Both the position numbers and the translations under genes were made by a program. DNA of 64,000 nucleotides from Lepas anatifera (lineage: Eukaryota > Arthropoda > Thecostraca > Lepadidae). Numbering within the stretch: the first letter of the stretch is position 1; each line of letters starts with the position of its first letter. Below are positions 1 to 11,164 of the stretch, piece by piece. Under the pieces are notes generated by a model. That model saw nothing but the letters and a program-made list of their open reading frames with translations, was not told the origin of the DNA and ran no database searches. The stretch spans positions 295,515-359,514 of the forward strand of contig JAOTON010000470.1 in assembly GCA_034440635.1 (NCBI GenBank), read 5' to 3'.

Positions 1-23
1 AAGCTCAGCAACAACCTCGTGAT

Positions 24-460
24 AAACGTGACCTCGACTCACGCGTGACCATTTTTGACCTTGACTCACGTGTGACCGTGCTTGACATGGACTCACGCGT
101 GACCGCGCTTGACATGGACTCACGTGTGACCGTGCTTGACATAGAACCACGCGTGACCGTGGTTGACATGGACTCACGCTTCACCAATATTTACAGACTC
201 ACGTGTGACAGTATTTGACACAGACTTACGCATGACCGCACAGACTCACGAGTGACCGTGTTTGACACAGACTCATGCGTGACCGTGTTTGACACAGACT
301 CACGCGTGACCGTGATTGATACAGACTCACGTGTAACCGTGTTTGACATAGACTCACGCGTGACCATGTTTGAAGGGCATTCACCTGTCAGGAATCGGTG
401 CTCACTTGTGACCGTGTTTGGCATAGACTCACGAGTGACCGTGATTGATATTGATCATGA
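24..460. repeat. 27-bp minisatellite
   Basis: Tandem copies of a unit of about 27 bp built on GACTCACGCGTGACCGTG followed by TTGACATG or TTGACACA. Copies drift by point changes and the array decays at its right edge. Because 27 is a multiple of 3, both strands show open frames with a 9-residue period (VTRESMSxT-like). These frames have no other coding signal and I do not treat them as genes. Confidence 0.9.
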
Positions 461-1380
461 AAAAAACTATGCATGAAGAAATTCCTCAAGTTTGCCTGCA
501 GAAATACTGAAAAATATACTTTGCATCAAAAGGAAATTTTGATGATTTCTTAATGGAAAATTTTTTTATGAAAAATGTTATGCATTTTTTTATGAAAAGG
601 TAATTTTTATGGAAGGGAAGGAATTGCTACGAGCGCGGTTTCTGCTCCAGGCCGCAGAGTGTGATTTGTCGAGGGACCAAACAGATGGCGCGGCGATGTA
701 ACACACCCCAGCCCGGCTGGCCAGTCCAATCACCTCCAATCAGGGTCTTCAGTGGCCGCAGCGGCCCAATATTAAACTTCCCTGAGGTAGCTGGGAATTT
801 GGCAGCTCAATGAAAGAATATGCACGTAATTATAATGTTATGTAGCAGGCGAGAGCAACCCAGGCTATGTAACGAATTGATTCATCCGCAGCAGCAGGTG
901 AAAAACCGAATTTGACACAGCCGGGTGGTAGGTTGAACAAAATGCGCTAATTTCTTCGCAACGTAACATGCTACGGTAAATGGGGAAGCACAGCCTTCGC
1001 TTCCAAGATCGAAATTAAAGACGGAGTTTCAGCACCACCAATACTATCCTGAATAGAAGCGATGTGATCCCCTCATGATGTCGCCACACGTGCTTGATTA
1101 GTGGAGTCGAACGAGGTGCTCCACACTTGGATGTGGAGCATTATTCACGCTAGATGTACTTGGCCAGCTTTGCATCAATATCTAGAACTCAAAATTCGGA
1201 GCGTGTTTTTTATCTTTACCAAGGAATTTGCGAACTTGGCACACGTTCACGAATCTCAAGGAGGAACTAGCTGCTATGACGCCTTCGTGAGGCCGGCGCC
1301 AGAAACCACTCCTGCCTTTGTCAAAATGTGCGTGACAGGTATGTGTACCATATAGCCATGATGTAGCTATTTATTTTGGC
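461..1380. other. No gene recognised
   Basis: AT-rich at the left (poly-A/T runs near 480-610), then mixed composition. A frame of 84 codons at 1101-1355 has no recognisable motif. I see no splice-framed exon, RNA gene or element end in this stretch. Confidence 0.5.
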
Positions 1381-1731
1381 TTAACACGCGCCCCTCTGGG
1401 GGGCGAAATTCGCCCCTGCTGTTTTTCTCCAGATAACACACAAACGAAGAAATGCAGAGCAACGAAACTTAAAGTACCTTATCCCTTAACAGTTTTACGC
1501 ATCTCACCATATTTTAAAGTCAGGTCATGTCAGGTCAAGGATTTACTCAAGGCCAAACGACCCAACCTCAAAACCTAAAATCACAAGTTTGAAGCAGCGC
1601 CTAAGGAACATCTGCCAACCGAACAGTGAAACTTTCACAATATAACAAGGTGATTAGGATCTACAAATATGCTATCTTGGAATTTTGATATTTTTTACAT
1701 AAGGTAGGGTCAATTTTTTGGTCATCCCATT

Positions 1732-2637
1732 TTAACACCCGCACTGGAGGGGGTCTGGCACTAATGCGCACTGGAGGGGGCCTGGTAGGCCCCCCTAAGA
1801 TCTCGGAAACTAAGAGGGTTAGAAAAACGCCACTTGGTAGGTGGGTTGCCGCTATGGCGATCTACATCATGACCAATTTTCTAGGTCAATATCTTCAAGG
1901 TGAAACGAGGTCGTAAAGGTCAAATATTGGCCATGCTGGGATCGATTGGTAAATGCTGTGATTATGCAGGAAAATGGCGGGAATAAGCTAAAGGCGGACA
2001 AGGTTCATAGAGAAGAGGTCTCAAAGAGGCTTCCCCACAACTTTTGGGTCAAGGCCATTCAAGGTCATTGACCTTTAAGGTCACCATATGGTATACTACT
2101 TATTATTTACACTTTGACTAACACTGTAGCCACTGTTTGGCAAGAAATGAGGATTGACCTTTCCCAATGACCTTTGAACTTGACCTTGACCTCTGTAGTG
2201 GGGTACCCTACCGATGACGTCATAGCATAATATATGTCAGACGGGGTAACGTCATTTGGCCGGACGCACAGTGGTCAGTGACCTTGAAAGTTCAGATATG
2301 ACCTTGACCTGTGACATTTGACCTTGACCTTGACTTTCATGTGAAGTGACCTTGACATATAGTCCCGCTTATATGCGTTATGACGTCACCACTCGGTCTC
2401 CAATGCAAGCTAACTGGTCCCACCGCGCGTTTACGGCGATCTCAAAATGCAGGTCTGACTTTGAAAGCCTATAAGTCAAAAAATTTTCGGCCGATTTTCA
2501 AAAAGTCTTCACCAATCGACGCGCTATTAAATTCTGTTAAATGTGGCCACGTGTCATTTTTCGGCCACAAGCGGTTCTCCGGCCACCTCGGAAAAACAGG
2601 TGGGGGCCTGCGAGGCCCCCTCCAGTGCGCGTGTTAA
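1732..2637 (+). mobile_element. TTAA element C1 (complete)
   Basis: A 906-bp element counted from TTAA to TTAA. The left end reads TTAACACCCGCACTGGAGGG; the motif GCACTGGAGGGGG then recurs beside the hairpin arms GGGGGCCT/AGGCCCCC, followed by CCTAAGATCTCGG. The right end has hairpin arms GGGGGCCT/AGGCCCCC and CTCCAGTGCGCGTGTTAA. The interior carries many AGGTCA/TGACCT hexamers (for example 2040-2090 and 2150-2350). No transposase frame is present, so the element is non-autonomous. The TTAA ends suggest mobilisation by a piggyBac- or Kolobok-type transposase; that is an inference. Confidence 0.85.
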
Positions 2638-2773
2638 GTCTGTGGTGAAAAATTGGAAGGGCTCGTTTTCAGTAAATACTGGATAGATAAAGCTAGAAAT
2701 CCTCAAACCTTGCATTCTTACTACGATTTCGATCATACGTTGAGTTTTGGACCATTTGATCTCACAAAGATTT

Positions 2774-3130
2774 GCCGCCCCGGTAGCTCAGTTGGTAGAG
2801 TGTTGGGCTCCAGCCCGCTGCTCAGAAGCATGCAGTGGCAGTGCATGTCCAGGCTTGGGATCGTTCCCCTGAGACGCTCCGGCGCTCAATAGTTTACCCG
2901 ACGAACAGGTCGGCTGGCAACTGACTGGTGAGAGGGTGACCTGAGCGGGGCGGCCGTCCCTGTGCTTTGTGGGACGTTAAACTTTGGCTTCTAAATTAAC
3001 CCTCCATTGATGGAGTTGCTCGTTCGGGTGGTGGGGTCGGGGTCTCCGTGACAAGTCCCTTGATGACTTTAGTGAGACTCCGACGCCAGCAGCCTTACCA
3101 GGAACAACTTGAACAAAATTTATAAAAAAA
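2774..3130 (+). mobile_element. tRNA-derived SINE, copy 1
   Basis: The head CCGGTAGCTCAGTTGGTAGA matches a pol III A box and a tRNA D arm. A degenerate B-box-like segment (GGGATCG) follows about 75 bp later. The body includes GGGACGTTAAACTTTGGCTT, and the copy ends in an A-rich tail. A second copy in the same orientation starts at 18317 and matches over the full length, which fixes the limits of the element. Confidence 0.85.
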
Positions 3131-3655
3131 GATCATGTCAGGTCACAGGAGCTTACAGAGATTGCTTTGCCCATAACATGAGACTGAATTGGGATATAGC
3201 TCCTATTTTGCTTACATTGTGCTTATATGTCACTGGGAGTCGATTTATATGCGACATGACCACACTAGGTCACCCCTGTGACCCTGACCTAGCTCGAGGT
3301 CAGGTCATTTTTACAGTTTGACCAAGCAAGGTCATATCATATATCATTAGATTCGCCACGATGATAGGAATAAAATGATACATAAATATTTTTATATAAA
3401 TCTGTTGAGTAAAAATCTAGAGGGGAAACGTACACTGCCCTGTTGTAAGTGTGTGGAACCTTATTTGACCTATGCTGATATCTATATCGACCTGACATAA
3501 AAATACTTCCTATAATTTATCTTCGCCTCGTCAAGAGCTTTCGAACGCCGTCATTATTTTTTATTTAGCTTTCCTGGGAAAAATGAGATACGGAGGGGGC
3601 AAAATACATCCCCCAGCAGGGCGCGTCATACCAGGGATCCCAGCGCAACGATCAT

Positions 3656-4079
3656 AAAATTATAAACTGTCAATTTATGTGAAGGGTTTGGATTAGAAAA
3701 GGGCAGCTGTACCACAACCAGGCGGTAATCAAATTCCCAATATTTTTCAGAAGCCCTTGCCTTTATCCACCTCTTTAACCATGTAGTGTTCATGTTCTAC
3801 ATCGTGGAGCCCTAGATATCGTAGCACACCTGTTTCAAATTATATACTTAAGCCCATGCAGCATTCCGTAGCATAGACCAATAGTATATTTCTGGCCCAC
3901 AACGAACCGTAGCGTTGCGTACAGTAGGCCATAGCAGATAATAGACACTCCCGAGGACGTAAATTCGTGTCCGCTGGTTACCAACCGGGGCAGAGGATTC
4001 CGCCCTCCAGTTGGTTTTTGCAAGTGTGGGCGCAGCCATAGTGGTAGAACTGGGAACGGAACCGATGGCATCGCGTTAG
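3656..4079. other. Upstream region of the first cuticle-like gene
   Basis: No gene or element end recognised. The stretch lies immediately 5' of the TATA box at 4080 and may hold proximal regulatory sites, but I cannot name any from sequence alone. Confidence 0.35.
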
Positions 4080-4119
4080 TATAAAAGAACCTGCTGCATC
4101 GCAATCAGGCACAGTCATC
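4080..4119 (+). promoter_or_regulatory. TATA box and initiator of cuticle-like gene 1
   Basis: TATAAAAG starts at 4080 and ACAGTCAT starts at 4111, a spacing of 31 bp, which suits a TATA plus arthropod-type initiator promoter. The second gene of the pair has TATATAAG and the same ACAGTCAT at 30 bp. Transcription probably starts near 4112. The short first exon would end near 4151 at AATG followed by GTGCGG, leaving an intron of about 413 bp before the coding exon at 4565. Confidence 0.75.
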
Positions 4120-4564
4120 TGTGCAACACGCCGCGAGCGAGGATAGCAATGGTGCGGTCGGCTTTTACATGTATTGGTTGTTGGTAAAATGTTTACCAAC
4201 ACCCGTAGCTTTCTTGCAGCAGCAAAGACGAACATGTCAAGAGTAATAAAATTATTCCAAAGGCGCTACATGCATTAACGCAATGGCTTCAATTTGTTTT
4301 ATAAATCACCCGAGCCAAAACTTATTTGGACCAATGGATGGAAACAAATTTTCATGGTTCATGACATCAAATGACGTTCAATTATTGATATCATTATTAT
4401 CAGGATGAATGCATCGTTGCTGTTATTGTTATAAAAAAGTGCTTGATAAATATATTCCTCTCAATTAGCATTATGAACATACATTATTTACCCAGATGCT
4501 GCTGTTTTTCGCTGATTCATATTTAGCCCATGCTGCATCCAGTGACGCTCTTCTGTGTTTATAG

Positions 4565-5669
4565 ATGCTGCCGGTTGCCGCCTTCCTCCTCACCCTGGGC
4601 TCCGTCGCCTCCGGAGCAAGCAATGTTACCAAGCGGGAGGCAGACTCCGGCTACAGCGCTCCTGCTCCTGCCTCCTACGAGTACGGCGCTCCTGCACAAG
4701 CCGGCGGCGAATACAGTGCCCCCAGCGCGGGGTTCGGGGCACCAGGCCTGGATGCCTCCTTTGCTGGAATCAGCGGCCCCAGAGGAGGAAAGTGCCGAGC
4801 CGAGACCAAGTACATCCTGACCTGGACCAAGATCTTCATCCCTGTGACAGAGTACGAAACGCGTACTCAGTACCTTCCAACAACTCTGTACCAGTACGAG
4901 ACCGCAACAGAGTACTACGACCTCACGAAATTCCAGTTGGCGACAACTGCCAGGCCGATCCGGCCCGGCTACAAGATGGAGACGAAGATATCGTACCAGA
5001 CCCGGACGGTGGTGGTTCCTGAGGTGGAGAGTCTGACGTCGACGCTGGTGTTCACCGACGACGAGCACGTGACGGTGACTGAGACGGACGTGTTCACCCA
5101 GACCCAGGTGCAGCAGTACCCGGTGGAAGTCACCGAAACCAGCGTGGTGTTAGTGCCCCAGGTCAGTCACTTGGCAGGGAGGGAGGCTGTATTCAAGGAA
5201 GGGAACGTTTGATGTGCTTCAGGTATGATAAAACATTTTAAGTACACCGAACATTATGCAATCATTTTAGGTTAGTGGAAAACATGAAACTCCAGGGCCT
5301 ACCTTTTCTTAGAAATGAAGTCTTGTTTCAGTGGCACAATTATAACTCATCAGGGTTTAGCTTTCCTACCTAGTTTTGACAGTATCAAGTGATGTCTCTG
5401 GGTGATGTTTCCATGTTGCAAGTTTGACTAAGTATGATGAATTGTTTCAGGTTCAGACCTTTATCGTCACGGAGAATGAGCTGCTGTACCAGACCCGTTA
5501 TGAAACGCAACACTATGACGTGGTGCAGACGAGCATTAAGAACATGCCGGACGTCCGCTACATCACCCGCACGTCAACAGCTGTGGAGTACGTCACCGTG
5601 GCGCTGACCAAGGTGCAGCAGAACTACGTCACCGTCACAAAGTGCGCGCAGCAGGGCTACCACTACTAG
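4565..5669 (+). CDS. Secreted Thr/Tyr/Val-rich cuticle-like protein, copy 1
   Basis: Coding exons are 4565-5161 and 5451-5669, joined in phase 0 across a 289-bp intron (CCCAG|GTCAGT ... TTTCAG|GTTCAG). An acceptor (TTTATAG) sits directly before the first ATG, so a short 5' exon exists upstream. The product is 271 aa. Residues 1-17 look like a signal peptide (MLPVAAFLLTLGSVASG), followed by KREADSGYSAPAPA and a YGAPA/YSAPSAGFGAP segment. The remainder is rich in alternating Thr, Tyr and Val (TRTQY, TVTETDVFTQTQVQQ, TRTSTAVEYVTV), probably extended beta structure. Only two Cys are present after the signal (KCRAE near 76; one near the C-terminus). I see no chitin-binding R&R consensus. Secretion and a structural role in cuticle or another extracellular matrix are inferred from composition. 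The closest relative is the inverted copy at 15384-16855. Confidence 0.85.
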
Positions 5670-5721
5670 CGGGTGGACATGTTGGCTTCAAAAGGCTGTT
5701 GAGCTACCCTCAGATCCTATG

Positions 5722-5727
5722 ATTAAA
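5722..5727 (+). terminator. Candidate polyadenylation signal of gene 1
   Basis: ATTAAA lies 53 bp after the stop codon at 5669. It is the common variant of AATAAA, and the inverted copy also has ATTAAA shortly after its stop. Confidence 0.45.
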
Positions 5728-5729
5728 AA

Positions 5730-6399
5730 AAGAGCATGTATTTGGAGACCTTATCATTGGATCTGAATAATTTGGACTCTTATGCAGACTGACGAAATTC
5801 CAATGAAATCGCTCTGGTGTCATTTCCGTTTCGTTTCGCTGCAGTTGGATTTGTTGCTTGTACGAACCTTGCTGTATAATCAGTCGACCGCTGCTCCCCC
5901 GTGTGAGTTACTTCAGCAAAAGTGTTTTTATGAGTAGAGTCCCAGTAGACCCCATTTCGTGGCAAAGCCATCAAGGTCAGGACTCTCGTACGGCTTATGT
6001 ACATCTCGAAGCTGCGTTTCGCCAAACTGTGGCACGGGCAGTGTTTTCTAGTCATCAAAATGTCACCCAAGTCATTAGGTTAAGGCGCGAATTCCCAGAC
6101 ATTTTGTCGTGTTGACCAGGCGAAGCATGTGTTGAAATAGTCTTTCCAGATGATGGACCAGTCACCTTGTACCTGTTATTGCATGGTATGTGTCATTGTA
6201 AGATATGTGTTATTGTGAAGTGTATGTGTATAAATTGACTTCAGCGATGCCTCATGTCACACGTCAGCACTGTCTCACCACCGCGAGACATGCCCTAGCA
6301 AAGCTCTTACCCGAGCAAGAACGGAGTGGTTCAATAACCCGATCATTGAAAGTCATGGATGATGCCAATGACGGCTTAAAATAACAGAGCAAGGTGAGC
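5730..6399. other. No gene recognised
   Basis: Flank between the cuticle-like gene and the 3' end of a LINE. Open frames of 85-96 codons on both strands lack recognisable motifs and overlap each other. Confidence 0.45.
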
Positions 6400-8114
6400 T
6401 ATTTATTTATTTATTTATTGGACATCTTTGGACTCTCCACAAATAGCATGGCTATTCTTAGTCCAGCATCAATAGAGACCACTCTCAGGTTAATTTAATA
6501 GGATTTCAAGCATGCACCAGACACCCAATCACACAAAACCAAAGATACAAGCATACACAGCCAATAATTTGATGTACTAGAAAGCTCAAGTAAAACACAT
6601 AAGCAATTTGACGCATTACAAATAAAGTAAAACATCATCAGTCAGTAAAAGAGTTCTCAACACGAGATCGAACGAATCAACATAAGGAAAACGTCACTCT
6701 CTACTCTTGGGCTCGCAATGAATCTAGATGGGCTCGCAATGCCCTCGTAAATGTTTGTGCTCTACAACCGGTGAAGTCGGGTGGAAGAGAGTTGTACAGC
6801 ATGGCTCCGCGATAAATCAGCTGACGTTTACCAGCTTCGGTACGTATTTGAGGAGTGCGGAGGAGTCGATCCTGTCATGTTTCACGAGCCCGGCAGTCGC
6901 AGTTACGCTGAAAACCGTAGGCAAGGATGGCTGGTTCTCCAGGCGTGACAATTTTGTGAATGAGAGTGAGGCAGCTATATTCAGCAAGTCGTTTGTAATT
7001 CAGCCAGCCGGGTCTTTCCAGAACATCCGAGATGTGGTCAAATTTTTGTCTCCCGGAAATTATTATCGCCCAAAAACGGTTCACTTTTTGAAGCTCACAA
7101 TGGTTTTTCTCAGAACAGTTTCCAAATACAGATATACAATATCGCAGATGGGAAAGAACAAGGCCATGAGCGACGGTTTGAAGAGTTTTGTAAGGCAGAT
7201 GGTGCCTGGCATGGCAAAGACCGATTAGCAGTCCGAAACATTTCTTCGTGAGGGCAACTACGTGCGCATTCCAGGTAAAATTTGAGTCGAAGGTAAGTCC
7301 CAGATTTAGAGCAGTTTGGAGGGGTACGATCTCTTGGCCACGAAAAGTGATGTGGATAGTGGGAACATTTTTCAAATTTTGTCTGGTGCCAAATACCATC
7401 AGTTGCGTTTTTGTAGCATTTACTTCTAGCGCATTAGAACAGAACCACGAGTCTAGAGAAGAAAGGGAGCATTCCATGCGAGCAACCAGAGCCATGAGGT
7501 TTTCTTTTCGCCCAGAAACTATTACCTCAGTGTCGTCAGCGTTCTAAAGAACAACTGCCTCGGGAGCAAAGTAACTGAAGTCATTCGCAAAGATGTTGTA
7601 GAGGGGCCCCAAGGAAGATCCCTGGAAAACGCCCACGCTATTTTTCAGCGGTCGACATCGATTTTTTCCGGTAGAGGTGTAAAAAACTGATACACTTTGG
7701 GTATGATTGTAGAGGTAAGAGCGAAACCAGCCGTCATCAACGCCGTGGAGCTATAATTTAGTAAGGAGCTTAGAGCGCTGGATGACATCAAAAGCTTTAC
7801 TCAAATCAAGTAAGCACAGGAGAGTAATTTCGCCTCTATTCATTGCCGAGAGAATGTAATCTGAGACTGTGACAAGTGCAGTTTCGGTTGAATGACGTGG
7901 CCTAAATCCGTGTTGAGCATCTAAGAGAAGGTAATTTTGAGAGAGGTAGAGATATAACTGATGTTGGACAATTTTTTCTACAATTTTGGCAATGGCAGGC
8001 ACTAACAAAATAGGTATGAAGCTGGCAGGACTAGACACCGGACCGGATTTGCGAATCGGCATAACGATGGAGTGTTTCCAATAATCAGGAAAGTCGTTAC
8101 GTCCAAGGCATGAG
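6400..8114 (-). mobile_element. Non-LTR retrotransposon (reverse transcriptase), broken
   Basis: Read on the minus strand, 8110-7751 encodes FPDYWKHSIVMPIRKSG, AQHGFRPRHSTETAL and LLDLSKAFDVI, which are reverse transcriptase blocks. The catalytic block appears near 7545 as NADDT in place of the usual F/YADDT, directly after an in-frame stop. The frame at 7495-6875 gives the post-RT thumb-like region (NATKTQLMVFGT, LGLTFDSNFTWNAHV, LSHLRYCISVFGNC). At least one frame change separates the two parts. The 3' end is an AATAAA followed by (TAAA)n near 6402-6425. Blocks resemble Jockey/CR1-type LINEs. The 5' side is cut by the TTAA element at 8115. It is a dead copy. Confidence 0.85.
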
Positions 8115-9006
8115 TTAACCCTCGCCCCACCGGGGGCCATCGATGCCCCCTAAGGTTTTTTCGAGACAGCAGAAAAACGACGAAACGCAGCACCACGGTT
8201 GAGGGCTCTATCTCTCATCTCATCATTTTCCCACCATCCCTGAAAATTTGTACCTCGGGTCACCGGGCAAGGTCAACCAAGGTCACCTCACTTCAACTTT
8301 GAAGCTCTATAAAAGCTACATTTCTTAGTCGATCGATTTGAAACTTGCTACAATTCATGACCCTTCCAGGGTCTACAAGCTGTATGTCCGGAGTTTTTAG
8401 ATTTCGTGACCTAAGGTCAGGTCACGAGGTGACCTCTCCCATTGGAAAAGCATAGGGAAAAGCTGTTTTATGATCTAAAAGCCACAAAAATGATTTTAAA
8501 TGCTCAGCTTGCTCAGAACAGCGTTTTTTGGACACCCTTTCACGGATCTCAAGGGCATATTTGCCCTTTGACTTTTGCAAGGTCATCCAAGGTCGCCAGG
8601 GGTCAAAAACAGTATTTTGACAATAACTTTTGACCTAATTAAGCTAGAGCGCTGAAACAAACACCATCGTGTTTGTCTTGTCACTGGCTTTTATTTCATA
8701 TACGTCAAGGTCACGTTCTGACCTTTTGTGACCTCAGGTCATATTAGGTCACGAGGTGACCTTTGGAGGTCAAACCACTGTCGGGAGGTCTTTACGTTTC
8801 ACATGGCGGAAAAAGGTCTGACAATTTCCTATCAAATGTACCTAACCAGATCTCAATAGCTCTAATTGCATAGGAGTTATGCCCAGTTTTCTTAAGCATT
8901 ACATAGTTGAGTGAAAATAGCCTATCGTGACCTTTCTTGACCTCTGGAGGTCGATGCCCCCGGTGGGGCGAAGGTGGCGCCGGACCTCCGGTGGGGCGCG
9001 GGTTAA
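8115..9006 (-). mobile_element. TTAA element A1 (complete)
   Basis: An 892-bp element bounded by TTAA (8115-8118 and 9003-9006). The right end (on +, at 8115) reads TTAACCCTCGCCCCACCGGG, then a near-palindrome around CCATCGATG, then TAAGGTTTTTTCGAGA. The left end at 9006 carries two copies of CCCCACCGG-type motif separated by GGTCCGGCGCCACCTTCG, read on the minus strand. The interior is rich in AGGTCA/TGACCT (8255-8285, 8400-8440, 8700-8770). It inserted next to LINE coding sequence. No ORF for a transposase. Confidence 0.87.
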
Positions 9007-9012
9007 TAATGT

Positions 9013-9859
9013 TTAACACGCGCATTGACGGGGGTCTGAGCCACCTTCGCATTGACGGGGCGGGTACCCGCCCCCCTAAGATCTCGAGAACCACGGTAGG
9101 TAGCGAAAAACGGTAAACGGCGTTGGGCTGCCCATCCACTTCTCCATCGAAAACATTTGAACCATTTTTTCGTCAGGTCACATTTAAGGTCACGAGAGGT
9201 CAAAACGTGCCCGTCATAGGGATAACATGTAAAATTCAGTTTTTCGGGCATTACATCTGAACAAGTAAAGATAGAGCAAAACGACTTGAACTATATGAAT
9301 CCTCTTAGCAAGCCGAATCGAATGATATATAATTTGACCTTGCTAGGTCAAATCAAGGATTTGACCTGACCTGAGGTCAGGTCAGGGTCAAATTATATAA
9401 AATGCATATCATTAGAACCGCAAAGCCCCGGCGAGTCTAATGCAGCTAAAATAAATGCTCTATCACCATCCGTTACTGAGTTATTCCGTAAAAACCATTT
9501 TTCCCATGTATTTCCAATGGAGAGGTCATGCCTCGTACCTGACCTTAGGTCATCGATATAAAAAATACTGGAACATATGTTAGAGAACTCAGTGGGGCCA
9601 TTATGTGATATGAGTTTCAATCGGATAAGTTCACCCTGCTCCGACTTATGCTATCTTAAACTTTTTTTGAGGTCGGGTCACTTGACCTGTACTGGTGACC
9701 TGACCTGAGATGACCTAACCTTAAAATTTTGACAGAAGGTGTAAAAAAGATGAGGGAAAAAGTATACCAAGTACGGCGGCGCTACGCGCCGCCGTTTTTC
9801 TACTGTCTCCGAAAAACCCGAGGGGGTGGGTACCCGCCCCCCGTCAATGCGCGTGTTAA
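9013..9859 (+). mobile_element. TTAA element B1 (complete)
   Basis: An 847-bp element with TTAA at 9013-9016 and 9856-9859. The left end is TTAACACGCGCATTGACGGG. The motif CGCATTGACGGGG recurs next to the perfect palindrome GGGGCGGGTACCCGCCCC, followed by CCTAAGATCTCGAGAA. The right end has the palindromic GGGTGGGTACCCGCCC and CCGTCAATGCGCGTGTTAA. A GC-rich stem (GGCGGCGC...GCGCCGCC) lies near 9776-9794. The interior has a striking cluster of AGGTCA hexamers at 9175-9200 and 9335-9390. It lies only 6 bp from element A1. Confidence 0.9.
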
Positions 9860-10431
9860 AACGGAATGCTGATCACTTCAGCTACCAGTTTGCTTGAAGG
9901 AGTGCCCCACTTTTATAACGGCTTTTGAACTGATATTACAGTTTTGTAGGGTTTGTTGATAAGGTACTATTACCATATTTATTTTCACCCAAAGGTGGCG
10001 GTATAAAATTTCCGCCAGCTGTACAGTTTATTGTAAAGGGGCTTATTGCCTTATTGCCAACCCTTAAGAAATACCTTCCATGTGGTTGCAGTACTCTTAT
10101 TGGTTATAAGCCCTAAGCCTCGCCCACTCAATGAAAATACCATGCTAGCGAGTGAGCAAGCATGCAACATGCCTGTCCACCGAAAACAATGGTTGAATTG
10201 TAGTCCATTATACATCATCATTGGACCCAAATGCGCCCAATGGCCGCAACACACATCACATCCTCACTGCCCTGTACTTTCCAAAACGAGTATTAATTGT
10301 TTTTGTGAAGGTCCAACTCTGAAATCGTTTCCTTACATAAGGCATATGCATCATCTTTCCACCACCGAATGAACTCGGCCGCTGTAATGACATCTGTTTT
10401 TCACTTTATGCACCAGTGCTTAAAGGGAATG
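9860..10431. other. No gene recognised
   Basis: A 108-codon frame on + at 10046 and a 67-codon frame on - overlap and show no family motif. No element ends seen apart from the flanking elements. Confidence 0.4.
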
Positions 10432-10895
10432 TGGCACCTTGGTCGAATCCTGGAATTTAGTGCAATTAGGGGTATTCTTAGCCGAAAATCATGAAAATTC
10501 TACAATAACAATCAATGAATACAAATACAATCCATGAAAATCCTAATCCATGTGTACAATAAGCTCAATATTGTTACATCTAAAATGTTTCTCTAAGGTA
10601 AGAATAAATCTCTGCCTTTGCATGACGTCATGATCTGGCAGCTACTACCATATTCAATAAGCTTCAATAGACTGACTACTCACCGTCACCTCAGGAGGAC
10701 GTCACACCAATAGCTGACAACTGTGGCCGGCTCCTTGGGTACATTTTGGGTACATTTCAGGTAGGTTTGTAGGTTTTCTCTACGAAAATTTCGAGTTTCA
10801 AGGCAAATAATACGTTGAGTACTGGGTTTTGTGGCATGCTTTACAACTTGGCTATCTCAGTTAAAATCACGTTATAAAGGTACCACATTCCCTTT
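10432..10895 (+). mobile_element. MITE with AAAGGGAATGTGGCACC ends, copy 1
   Basis: Terminal inverted repeats AAAGGGAATGTGGCACCTT at the left and GGTACCACATTCCCTTT at the right enclose 464 bp without coding capacity. A second copy in opposite orientation lies at 37330-37782; the shared inner flank (GAATCCTGGAATTTAGTGCA) confirms homology. The target duplication is not clear in this copy. Confidence 0.8.
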
Positions 10896-11164
10896 TGACT
10901 AGACCGAGAATGAAAGGGCAGACCGAGAGTATGATTGCCGTGGCAAGCGAACGAGTATGATACTTATGATGAGAGCGGACGTCCTCAGCGGAAAATCGGT
11001 TGCAGGTCCTGCGATTATTTCACCAGGTATTTGAATAGCCCCTGCATGCATTTTTTCAAGCGGAAACGCCGTGAAGATGTCTTTACTACGAGTATATGAT
11101 CAAGGTTTGGGATATTACTGATTATTAAAACTGTTGTTGTTATTATCTGATATACTGACTATTA

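Larger units (their letters stand above)
1381..3655 (-). mobile_element. TTAA element F1, split by two later insertions
   Basis: The left edge, TTAACACGCGCCCCTCTGGG, runs into the palindrome GGGGCGAAATTCGCCCC and then a TGTTTTTC block, which is the right-end plan of the TTAA element set in this window. Near 3595-3655 a degraded opposite end appears: GAGAT, a G-run, a C-run, then CAGCAGGGCGCG. Both flanks between them carry AGGTCA/TGACCT hexamers (1518-1556, 3131-3340). Element C1 (1732-2637) and a SINE (2774-3130) lie inside and explain the excess length. The right boundary is approximate because no clean TTAA remains there. Confidence 0.55.

Noticed and set aside
4559..5068. 169-codon antisense frame opposite cuticle-like gene 1 (and its twin at 16268-16861)
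   Set aside because: Shadow of a GC-rich coding exon; the sense frame has signal peptide, splice borders and paralogue conservation.
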